From Dactylorhiza incarnata (taxonomy: Eukaryota > Streptophyta > Magnoliopsida > Asparagales > Orchidaceae), in the NCBI GenBank assembly GCA_033032865.1, contig JAWHQI010000068.1, positions 5,704,001 to 5,768,000 on the forward strand: 64,000 nt of DNA. Direction: 5' to 3'. The notes beneath the pieces were generated by a model. It was not told the origin of the DNA, did no database searches, and worked only from the letters and a program-made list of their open reading frames with translations. A program made the position numbers and the translations under genes. Every line of letters begins with the position of its first letter. Within the stretch, counting starts at the first letter, position 1. Shown here piece by piece: positions 45,958-55,293 of the stretch.

Positions 45958-47721
45958 TTAAGAATCCTTCTTAGGAGTTCTTCTTTTTCTTGAGAATATC
46001 TTCGGAATAACCTTCCTTTGATCCATCTTCAGAGGCTCATCATCATCTTCAGGAAGGTTTTTACCATCTGGATCTAGAGATGCTTCTGCTTCTTCAGTGA
46101 TCTTGTCCTTGAGAAACTCCCCCTGAGAATGTGCATTCTCTTCAGCCTCTTGGGCAGCTTCCTAAGCAATCTGAGCTACCTCATTCAGAATATCATTCTG
46201 AGGCTCCACCTGAGATACTGTTGTACTAACATCTGCCATCTCTGTATCCATATTCCTTTGGATCTCTAGAGCAGGCTCCCCCTGAGTAAATGGGAGCTCC
46301 CCCTGATCTGCTTCTATTCTTTCTTCCTCATTCTGCTTTTCTGGAGCAGGCTCCTCCTGGACATGTGCCTATTGAAAGGTAGTAACTTTGTTAGTAACAG
46401 GAGAGGCATATGTATGGCCATGTATCTCTAACGCAGACCTTTCTTCCTCCAAAATGTTCTCCCCCTTCTTAACCTTGCTGATAAGAGAGGTTAAGAACTC
46501 TTTTGTGACCATGGAGGAGGATACAAAGTACTTGAGGCTCTGGGAGGACCATGTAGAGTCTAATAACGCAGCAACCATTTGGGAATATTTCCTGTCAAAT
46601 TTTCTTGCCTGAGAGGCTATTAAGTCAGCAAAAGTAGAGAAGGCAAGACCAACCGCCTTGGAGATGACCTGCTCTAGGTCAACTGGGGAGATATGATAGT
46701 TAGATGGAGGAGGTGATGGAGAGAAGTCTTCTTGGATAGGGGAAAGAGCCTGGTAAATCTCAGGAGAGATATGAATTGATGGAGGTGGGGGAGGAGAAAA
46801 AGTGGATGGAACCTGATGAGGAATTTGAGGAGTTGACTCTAGGGCTGAAGAGAATTGGTGTTGGTGTTGTTGTTGCTGGTGTTGTTTTTGTTGTTAAGCT
46901 GGAATATCGTCCTGAGAGGGATCTAGAACAGTGTCCAGTAGAGGGATATTATCCCTTGGGGGGTCTGGTATTTGCCTTTCAGATTCTTGAGGAGGAGGAG
47001 AAGGAGGAGGTGAGGCTAGAGCTTGACCAGGCTTTAGGATTTGCCTGGTCCACTTAGAAAAGATCCTAATATTAATCCTTTTCCCAGGAGGAATGGGAAC
47101 TCCTTTTGATTTGCAGATACTTGGGTAGTGTTGGAAGAGAACTTGGCTCATGATTCTCATGTAAGCATTTTCTTTATAGGCATAATTATGCCCAATCATT
47201 CTTAGGAGTAACTTCCCCCAGTTTATCTTTATCTCCAAAACTAAAGCTCCCATAATTTGAAGTTGTTGCTTTGGAACAACATCATGTGCTGAAATTTTAC
47301 AAAACAACACCTTCCCTACTATATCTGCCAAGAACCTGTGTTCTTCCCCAAGATCAATCTTCTTCAGATTGATGGGCTTGTCCTTCTTGAACTGCATCAG
47401 TACCAGGGCCCTCAAGGTCTCATCCCCTATTAATTCATCTGGTTCATTCCCAGTTGGAAGATCAAATGTTTGATTTATTAACTCCTTTGTTATCTGTACA
47501 TCTGTGTCGTACACTTTTCCCTGAAGAGAACCATCCTCTCCTATCTGATCACTATCTTTAAACTATGTCAGTTCGATATCCAAAATCTTGCATCTTGTGG
47601 ATATCAACTTGGTTAAGCCAACATCATGGAATAGGCCAAGAATGGTCTTGAAGCTTTCGACAGCTGCGCTGAATGAATCAACATCCACATCAAATCCTGA
47701 GTTAACCTTGGGTGGATCCAT
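45958..47721 (-). pseudogene. ORF2 of pol-less element, possible env-like or plant-transposon protein
   Basis: From the ATG at 47719-47721 (MDPPKVNSGFDVDVDSF) one frame runs 587 codons to a TAA at 45958-45960, interrupted only by stop codons at 47563, 46894, 46369 and 46162. There are no frameshifts. The N-terminal half is globular (LADIVGKVLFCKISAHDVVP and NWGKLLLRMIGHNYAYK) and reminds me of the plant-transposon domain found in env-like ORFs of Athila and SIRE elements; this is a weak, unverified match. Then come a Pro-rich linker (ASPPPSPPPQ), a Gln/His-rich run, a second helical region (VDLEQVISKAVGLAFSTF) and a Glu-rich tail where QGE repeats are encoded by CAGGGGGAG words. No signal peptide or membrane helix is evident. 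Position between gag and the 3' LTR matches env-like ORFs. Confidence 0.65.
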
Positions 47722-48255
47722 CCGATCGATGGTACCTGCAAGCACAAAGAGAAAATGAGAGAGAGAGAGAGGTACGTGAGAGCTAGAGAACAAGAGAGCA
47801 AGAGTGCAAGGAGAGAAGAATTCGAAAGCGCAATGACCTCAACGCTGAAGTTGCTTAAAATAAGATAATTCATCGCAACTTAGGGTGAATGTCGACGCAC
47901 CGTCGATAAGGATTAGTATTTGGCGCGCAAAAATAAGTCGAGAATGCTCCTAGAAGCAATATTGAGCGCACAGTAATATCGACGTTGCATCGAATACAAC
48001 GTAATCTAGTCGACGTAGTAACATTCTAGAAATTATTCAACATCCCTTAAGTCGACGTAGTCCCGTCGACGTTACGTCAATTGTCAATCGACGCAACCTT
48101 GACTTTGATCAGCGACCAATAAGACGAAGCATGCATCAATAAGAACTCGACGTTGCATCGAGATCTATTCGAATTATCCACTCTGAATGCTTCTTGACGC
48201 TGGCGTCGAGTAGAAGATGATGGTACGGCGACTTCTATTCGACGCACCTCTAAAA
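47722..48255 (-). promoter_or_regulatory. U3-like block and leader upstream of ORF2
   Basis: Between gag and ORF2 (47880-48250) the motif family ACGTCGAC, CGACGTTGCATCGA and relatives recurs at high density, the same family as in the element's own LTR U3. It is followed toward ORF2 by a weak AT-rich box (about 47855-47870), a pyrimidine-rich leader with (CT)n, and TTGTGCTTGCAGGT at about 47734-47747, which would serve as a 3' splice site. Internal promoter or acceptor function is inference. Confidence 0.45.
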
Positions 48256-48469
48256 TGAATAGATCTATTTCCTTAGAAAATTCTTGCTATTTTTCCCAGC
48301 AATATTTATTGAAAATAGAATATGTTATTAATTTTATAAACTGTAAAGAAGATTCAAGATAGAAATCACTCCCTTGGATGAATTTTGTTCCTTATACATA
48401 TCCTACATCTTTCTCCCCACTCCATTTTCTCCTGAGTGGGATCCTACCTAATCCTGCACAAGTAGATCA
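48256..48469. other. Spacer after gag
   Basis: AT-rich, no ORF or motif recognised. It probably contains the scar of the pol deletion. Confidence 0.4.
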
Positions 48470-50361
48470 AACATTTGAGGGGACCCAGGTTACCTTGGGC
48501 CCTTTGCTTTTTTCATTATAGGGTTCAATGGAGGAATAGAAGGGTCTTTCATGATACCCTTCTGGATGATAAGGAATGGATTTCCCAAACCTATTATTTT
48601 GATACTTGAAATGAGTATAAAATGTATCTAAATACAGAAGGTCAGCAAAATGTCTTATTATCCTAGGTTTTGATTTTACCGTTTGATTGTATACTTTTCT
48701 GGTTTCTTCTTCTCTTGGGATTTCTTTCCTTTGTTGAGGTTTGTTTTCTTATCTCTAGATGTTTTCTTTGATGTATTGACTTCCTAATCCTTATTATTTT
48801 CACTGTCCTTATATGACTTATAGTCGCTAGGTCTAACAAAGGATACTGGATATTGCCAGGCAGGTTTCCTAGGTGCTTCTGTGCTGGTGGAGGGCTCTGC
48901 TCCTAACCCTAGGTGATTAAATCTTATAGAGAGATTTTCTGTGATGTCCTTGAGCTTCTGACTCCTCCCATTGAGTGAATCCTCAAAGGCCTTTGCCTTT
49001 ATTAGCTCTTCTTTTAATTTTATGTTTTCTTCTCTATGTTTAATCAATTCTGACTCTTTACTATTAATTTCATTTGTTAGATTCTGATTTCATAGGTATA
49101 TTTCATCTTTCTTAAGGTTTTCTAAATCAGTCCTAGTTGTGTCTAAATCTTTTTCTACCCTAAGATGATCAATACAGAAATCTTTAAAACAAGTTTGAAA
49201 ATCTTCTGAACTAAAATCAAAATCATCAAATACAGATACCTGTTCATCTTCATTATCTGATGACACCCATAGTGCCATCATGCAAGCAGCCTCTGCTTCT
49301 GCTTCATCATCACTTTCAGATAATGAGGAGCTTAACTCTGCTTCTGAGTCACTCCATGTTTCAGCAATAAAGCCCTTGGCTCTCTTCTTGTCTTTCCCTT
49401 TGAAAGATTTCTTCTTCTTCTTTTCATCCTTTTTGTTGCTTCTGTCCCTTTGTTCTTGTGGACACTCAGGAGCAATGTGCCCTAGTTTGTTGCAAGTGTA
49501 GCAGATAATATCCTTCTTTTGAGTTTTATCATACCTAGGCCTTGAGTCCCTTTCTCGTCTCCTTGAGTCTTCCGTATTGACCCATTTCTTGAATCTCCTT
49601 GCTAGAAGATTGAACATCTCATCTTCAGGAGTAGAGGACTCTCCTTCAGTAGCTTTCAGGGCAAGATTCCTTTGGATTGGAGCTGGAGTAGTCTCCCTTT
49701 CTTCAAAGTCAGACCTGTTCTTTAGAAGCATCTCATATGACTTAAGCTTTCCTAGCAAAGCTTCAGTAGAGATTTCTCCGTGGCACCTGGATTCTCTGAT
49801 TGCCCAGATCCTTGAATCCCATGAGCTAGGGAAGCACATGAGGATTTAATCATTAATTTCAGTTAAGGAAATCTCCTTATCTAAGCCTCTGAGCTCATTA
49901 ATGATAATGATGAATATGTCATACATATCAGCAACAGATTCTTCAGCCTTCTTCTGAAAGATCTTATACTGGGATATGAGAAGGGACTTTCTGTCCTTTC
50001 TTTCATATGAGCTCCTTTCCACCATTCTGGTGATAGAATCATAGATATCTTTTGCTGATTGGCATTCAGCAACCTTCTGGAAAATGTCATCTGACATTGT
50101 TGACACCAGAATATTCTTGGCCTTGGCATCATATGCCTTGACCTTCTTCTTAGCTTCTGTCCACTCATTTCTTGGGACAGCCTCAATTGTTGAAGATTCT
50201 CCTGCCTTTTCTCTGACTGGAGCTGGAGGAACTGTGTGAAGAACATTGTAGATGTCTTCATAAATGGAATTCATATAGAGCCTTATTCTGGCCTTCCAGA
50301 GTGTGAACTTATTCAAGTTACATACTGGGGGTCTTGTGGAAGCATAATCCTTAGAACTCAT
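48470..50361 (-). pseudogene. Gag of pol-less element
   Basis: The ATG at 50361 starts MSSKDYASTRPPVCNLNKF. The same frame continues to 48784 with stops at 49846-49848 and 49090-49092. A shift then leads into RIIRHFADLLYLDTFYTHF and ends at KGPKVTWVPS near 48480. Features: capsid region with DIYDSITRMVERSSYERKD, zinc knuckle CYTCNKLGHIAPEC (about 49480-49525), Lys-rich and Asp/Glu-rich stretches, and a coiled coil (EENIKLKEELIKAKAFEDSL). Gag would allow packaging of this RNA; enzymes must come from elsewhere. Compared with a SIRE-like gag it is complete. Confidence 0.83.
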
Positions 50362-50448
50362 TTTTCTTTATGAAATATATATGTAGCAAAGAAATAAGAG
50401 TAGGAGGTCTTTTTGATCAAGGTGTTAACCTTTTAATGATCGACCTCC

Positions 50449-50459
50449 CTCTGATACCA
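50449..50459 (-). other. Primer binding site of pol-less element
   Basis: The minus strand reads TGGTATCAGAG just inside the 5' LTR, the Met-type site. Confidence 0.85.
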
Positions 50460-50461
50460 AT

Positions 50462-52206
50462 TGAAAGTGCACAGTATGCCCCTCTGAGAATCCTCTAGAG
50501 GGGGGGGGGGGGGGTGTATAGAGATTTAAAATATTTCTATCCTAACTGTGTAAATAATAAAATAAACTAAGGAATTATGCTCAACAAAATCTCAGGAAGA
50601 ATAATAATAATGCAAGAAATAAATAGATGAATAAAAGGAATTGGGACAGCACAGAAAAGCCCAACACAAACACCAGAAATTTTATAGAGGTTCCCCAAAA
50701 TGTGGGTACTCCCCTCTTCTACCACCTGGTAGGGATGCACTAACTATGCTTGAGTCTTTTGGTAAGGAGGATTTTAGAACCACTGATCTTTTGATAAGGA
50801 GATCATGAACCACCAGATCTTTTGATAAGTAGATCTTGAACCAACAAGATCTTTTGATAAGGAGATCATGAACCACCAGATCTTTTGATAAGGAGATCTT
50901 GAACCACTGAATCCTTTGGAAGAGGGATTCTTAAAACTCTTTTACAAGTGAGAATGAGAAGAAGAAAGAAGAAGGGGGATGAGGAAGAATTCTGTTCTCA
51001 GAATTCTTATGAATCCATGTCTCAAGAAATAGCTTCTATTTTCTTCTACTTGATCTGCTAGTGATAAACAACTGCTTATGATTGTGATGGTTTGCAGGAA
51101 CTATGATTGTCAGATCTTTTCTCTTTTTTTGATCAAACTTTGGCTGCTATATGATTGTGATTATGAGCAACCTTTAGTTGTTCTGCAGTAAGAGATGGAG
51201 AGCATTTTTTCTTTCTTCTCTGTGTTTTTCCCTATTAAGGTTCCTTAAGGAGGAAGAAGAAGATGGAGCCCTAAAAGAAACCCGTTAGCCGATTGTAATG
51301 AATGCTCTGCATTTTCTATTTCTTTTCTTCCATTTTATTGTCCTTCTTCGATTTGAATTATGTTTTACCTTCTGGTATGTCCTGAAAAGGTATTCACCAG
51401 AGGACAAATTCACTTTCCTTCCTTCTTTAATTCCCGACCCGTCCACCAACTATTTGCATATTTCCAAGAAAGTTTTTCTGTCCTCTTTTAATTCTTTATT
51501 CTATTTGAGGCAATTAAGGAGTAGTTGGAGAACTGTCTTCAGTGTTGTGGGCCATGAGAGAAGGTCCAAAAATGACAGCTGAAAAGATTTCCTTTTCAGA
51601 CTGTATTCGACGTAGCGTCGAGTTCTCTTCCTCTCTTATCGACGCACCTCAGAGTCCTTGTAAGATCAGCTTCGAATTCATCCTTGCTCTGATTGAACTC
51701 TACTAGTCAACGTTGCGTCGATATCTTATCGATGTAACCGTCGAGTTGAGGACATGGCTCTGAACTCCATTATCTGCGTTGAGATGAAGTCGATGTTGCG
51801 TCGACTTTAGATGGCTTCGACAGATACTTCTTTCTGCGTTGAGTTGAAGTAGAAGCTGCGTCAACTTCTCAAGGTACTTCGACAGGTCTATGGTCTCTAC
51901 GTCAATATCTATTCGACATAACGTCGACTTGAATTACTTTGACAGAAGGGTTGAACCACTTGGACTTCTAGCCAGAGTAGAGTCGACATTAACTCGATGT
52001 TGCGTCGATTTCTATTCGATGCAAAATTTTAACTTTGTCCAAATTGTGCTTCTCTTGATATGGTCTTGACACCCTAGGTTGAGTGTGACATCCTAAGACA
52101 TCTAATGACCAGATTACCCTCACTATACAATAGGTAATTCAACCTAAAAGATAAAACCACTTTTTATATAATTTGTTAAGTTAAATCAAATGAGTTTTTC
52201 CCAACA
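50462..52206 (-). repeat. 5' LTR of pol-less element, full length
   Basis: 1745 bp. It retains the 402-bp segment (51265-51666) missing from the 3' LTR, the 22-bp segment at about 51904-51925, and the minisatellite (50755-50930). TCGACG-type U3 motifs are at 51600-52020. Confidence 0.9.
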
Positions 52207-52745
52207 TCTTGTAAGTACTTAGGGCATTGGCTTCTTATATGCCCGGACTTCCTATTGTGGAAGCACTCGAGAGAAGGTCTCTCTTGATCGTGTCGCTTGA
52301 TTTGTCCTTTTTCTCCTTTTTGGAAGATGATCCTTTTCGGAAGTACTTGCGGAAGGTGTTCCTGCTTTCTGGATTCTTCAAGAACTTTGTGAAATTTTTC
52401 ACAAAGAGACTCTCCTCGTCTTCTCCCTCATTGTCATCCTCTTTCCTTGACTTTAGTGCCAAGGCTTTCTTCTTTGGCTCTTTGGTGTATTCTTCATCTT
52501 GGATTTTGAGTTCTACCTCTTAGGTTTTGAGGTTCCCAACGAGGCTCTCAATCTGCAGCAGTGTTAGATCATGCGATTCCGAAATAGGTGTCACCTTTAG
52601 ATTGAACTTCAGAGGGAGAGATCGAAGGATCTTCCTCACCAAGTCACCGTTTAAGAAGGTTTTTCCAAGGATCTTCGAGGTGTTTGCCCTGAGTTCTGCG
52701 ACCTCCCTTCTCAAGTCAAGAGGAACCTTCCCAGCGATCTTAAAT
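52207..52745 (-). pseudogene. Copia gag, N-terminal part (element at 40728)
   Basis: 52520-52714 encodes NGDLVRKILRSLPLKFNLKV and the following LTLLQIESLVGNL, a diagnostic copia gag capsid stretch. 52235-52462 is a charged linker, and at about 52215-52262 comes a mutated zinc knuckle CFHNRKSGHIRSQC, where the second Cys is Asn. The frame meets the inserted element at 52206. The start of gag is cut at 52745 by the Tat LTR. Confidence 0.78.
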
Positions 52746-53209
52746 ATGTGAGACCTCCCAGATCGTTAGATCCTTCAGCATTCTATCCCAAGGCACAGAC
52801 GATCAAGCCCTAGTCAGATCTCCAGATCACGCGGTCTGATCCTTTTTTCTCCTTTTTTGTTATCAGCGCCTCCTTTTTCTGCCCCTGTTCTCCTGTACCC
52901 CGGACAACCCGTAATTTTTGGATCCACCCATTTGGGCAGCCTCCGCATCTACAAATAGAGGGGTAGGGGTACCTGAAAAAGGACCTTTGGATTCGAGCTT
53001 CAGGCTTACAACCTGCGTAAGCAATCTCAAATTCTATCATTTTTCTACCTCACCTCTTGGCCTGCTCAGAACCTCCTTTGTAATCTTACTGTGAGATCAA
53101 TTGCAGAAGTTTTTCCTAGCGCTAATCTCTTCTCTGACTTTTTCCTCCTAAGTAACCGGCATTCCGTAGTTTCCTTTCTTTCTCTCTTAGTGTGAGTTTT
53201 TGAGGTACA
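52746..53209 (+). repeat. 5' LTR of Tat-like element
   Basis: About 464 bp, from TGTGAGACC to GGTACA, with a weak TATA-like word at about 52950. It is followed by TTTTTGTGCCAACAAAAC, a decayed form of the usual Tat leader. No partner LTR for confirmation. Confidence 0.5.
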
Positions 53210-53281
53210 TTTTTGTGCCAACAAAACATACACACGACCTTCATATTTGGAGTGTTTCGATGAAATCAGTGGACATTCAAA

Positions 53282-54303
53282 ATGTCACACCGTAGGTATC
53301 ATTCTCGCCGATCTCATAGCGGACTCCCCTCAAGCAATCTGGTGTCCTTAGGAGACCTGGAGCGTTGCTTTGAGCTCCGCGTCGAGCAGGCCCTCCGAGA
53401 GGCCGCCTACCTCGCCAGGAGACCGCTAAGGCTCAGCAAGAGTCTGCTAGGTAGTTTGAAATTTTGAGCCAAACCCTGACCGCGATCTCCCAGAGGCTTC
53501 TTCCTCAGCCAGGTCAGATCGCTACTCCTGACCACTTGGCTGGCGGTCAGCCCCTTGACCGCGCAACCTCCCTATAACAGCTCCTGTGCGACCTCAAGCT
53601 GAAGAGTTCTCCGCCCGTCATGATTTTTTTTCTGAGCAGCAGCTCAGGGACCTCCAGGTCGGGCCCTGAACTTTCAGGAGGATTATGCTCATCCTCAAAC
53701 CCTTACTGCTGCCTTTCCAGCTACTTATGCCACTTTTAAAATAGAGGAGCCTTCCCCCTTTACTAATGGAGTTTGTTGGGAACCAATTCCCAATGGCTTC
53801 AGAGAGGCTTGTATACCTATGTTTACAGGGGAGAATGACCCCATCTCTCATCTCCAGGCTTTCGAGTCTGTTGTTGCCCTGAGGACTCTCTCAGATTAGG
53901 TGAAGTGTAAACTGCTGATCACTTCATTTGATGGGCAAGCCCGGGAATGGTTCTATAAGTTGCCTTCCCAGTCCATCTCGAGCTTCGCCGCCCTGAGGCA
54001 CAAACTTATTCTGAGGTTTGCAACCTCTAAGAAAAGGAAGAGTGGTCCTACGACCCTCTTCAAGATTAAGCAATATGAAGGCATAACTACCGCTCAATTC
54101 ATTGATCGTTTCCAGAGAGAGATTTTGGGGATAAGGGATGTAGATACCTCTCTTTACATGGTGGCTTTGATCAACGGCTTGCAAGAGGGACCTCTCAAGT
54201 TTGAGGTCATAACCAAGGAGCTGATTAGCGTTGCCAACCACCACATAGAAGGAGATATTAACAACCCTGTATATGTCTACAACCTAATGAGTAAAGCCGT
54301 CTA
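53282..54303 (+). pseudogene. Tat-like gag, several stops
   Basis: The ATG at 53282 (MSHRRYHSRRSHSG) is followed by DLERCFELRVEQALREAAY, then a stop at 53465-53467 and degraded sequence. From about 53730 the same frame gives FTGENDPISHLQAFESVVA, a TAG at about 53897-53899, then an open stretch to 54303 with FDGQAREWFYKLPSQSISSF and RFATSKKRKSGPTTLF, the classic Tat gag capsid signature. Role: particle assembly. The start is chosen by its position just after the leader. Confidence 0.82.
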
Positions 54304-55293
54304 GAAAGGCTTTGCAGGTTTTCCTCTGGCCCCTCTATCGTCAAAGCTGCCACGTCAAGAATTCCAACCTTAAGCCCAAAGGGGAAGGAATTTCCATCAT
54401 CATCGCCCTAATCAAGGGCATCAGCAGTTCCAACCACAAGTTCCCTTATTACCTACTCCAGCCATTCCAGCTCCTCAGCAAGCGCCGATTCAACAAATTC
54501 ATTTTATTCAGCCTCCTCTCTCGCTCCCTCAGCATTCTTTTAATGATTCTCAAGAGTCATTCACTGAGCTCAACATCCCAATAAGTGAAGTAGTCAAGAT
54601 CCTCTAGAAGCAACCTTTCAAAAGAAGGCCCGCACCTATGGAATCTGATCCCAAGTACAGAAATCCTTCTCTTTTCTGTGAGCACCATAGGAAAAAGGGT
54701 CACCTGACAGAAAATTGCAGAGCCTTCTGAATATTCATAGAAAGGCTTGTGAAGGAAGGGAAGCTGCAAGAGCTGCGGTAAAAGGCCGATCCTTCTAAAG
54801 CCTCCACCTCGAAGAGTAAAGAGGTGGTTGAGGTTCATTTGGAATGCGAGGAAGATGATGATATAGGCCATCTCGGCAATGTCGGCTATCCCAGTGAGTG
54901 CGTGGATGCAAACGATGAAGGAGCCTTGGGCAATCTTTTTTGCATCCATGGGGGAGCAGGCTTGGAGTCTTCAAAGAAGGCTAGCATGGCCAGAGTTTTC
55001 AGGTCCGAGGTTGTTACTACCTCCTCTGCTCCCATCCGGGGAACGGTCACTTTTGGGCAAGAAGACATTCCTCCTACTGCCAATCCTTTCGACGACGCAG
55101 TCGTTATATAGGGAGTAATCAAGAATTATTCGGTGGAAAATATATTGATCGATACCGGGAGTTCAGTGAACCTCCTCTTTAAGCCAGTCTTTGAGGCCCT
55201 GAAGACTGGGAAGACTCTTCTCTCTACTGAAGGGCCGCTCTATGGCTTCTCAGGGGAGAAAAAAGTGGTGGAGGGAGTTGTCACCTCTCTGTG
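54304..55293 (+). pseudogene. Tat-like gag end and protease
   Basis: A zinc-knuckle-like motif FCEHHRKKGHLTENC lies at about 54670-54715. It is followed by linker, then GTVTFGQEDIPPTANPFDD, a stop at 55109-55111, and in the same frame the retropepsin motif NILIDTGSSVNLLF (about 55136-55180). The frame ends at TGA 55292-55294 and pol continues one frame over. The protease active site DTG is intact. Confidence 0.78.

Larger units (their letters stand above)
44397..52206 (-). mobile_element. Non-autonomous copia-type element with gag and ORF2, no pol
   Basis: LTRs 44397-45710 and 50462-52206 start TGAA(A/T)GTGCAC and end CCCAACA on the plus strand. Primer site TGGTATCAGAG at 50449-50459 and polypurine tract TAGGGGAGAT at 45711-45720, both minus strand. 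The 4.7-kb interior holds gag (48470-50361) and a second long ORF (45958-47721) and no protease, integrase, reverse transcriptase or RNase H. Gag ends at the motif GPKVTWVPS, which in SIRE-like elements directly precedes the protease, so pol appears to have been removed at that point. It lies in the gag of another copia element. It must have depended on another element's enzymes. Confidence 0.88.
40728..52745 (-). mobile_element. Ty1/copia element, both ends lost, interrupted
   Basis: Minus-strand gag (52207-52745 and 43587-44396), protease (42969-43586), integrase (42015-42968), reverse transcriptase and RNase H (40728-42014). It is interrupted by a pol-less element (44397-52206) with near duplicates TCTTT and TCTTG at the two edges. 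RNase H is cut at 40727 and the gag start at 52745. No LTR of its own remains. Motifs resemble SIRE-like copia elements. Heavily mutated, so an old copy. Confidence 0.85.
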
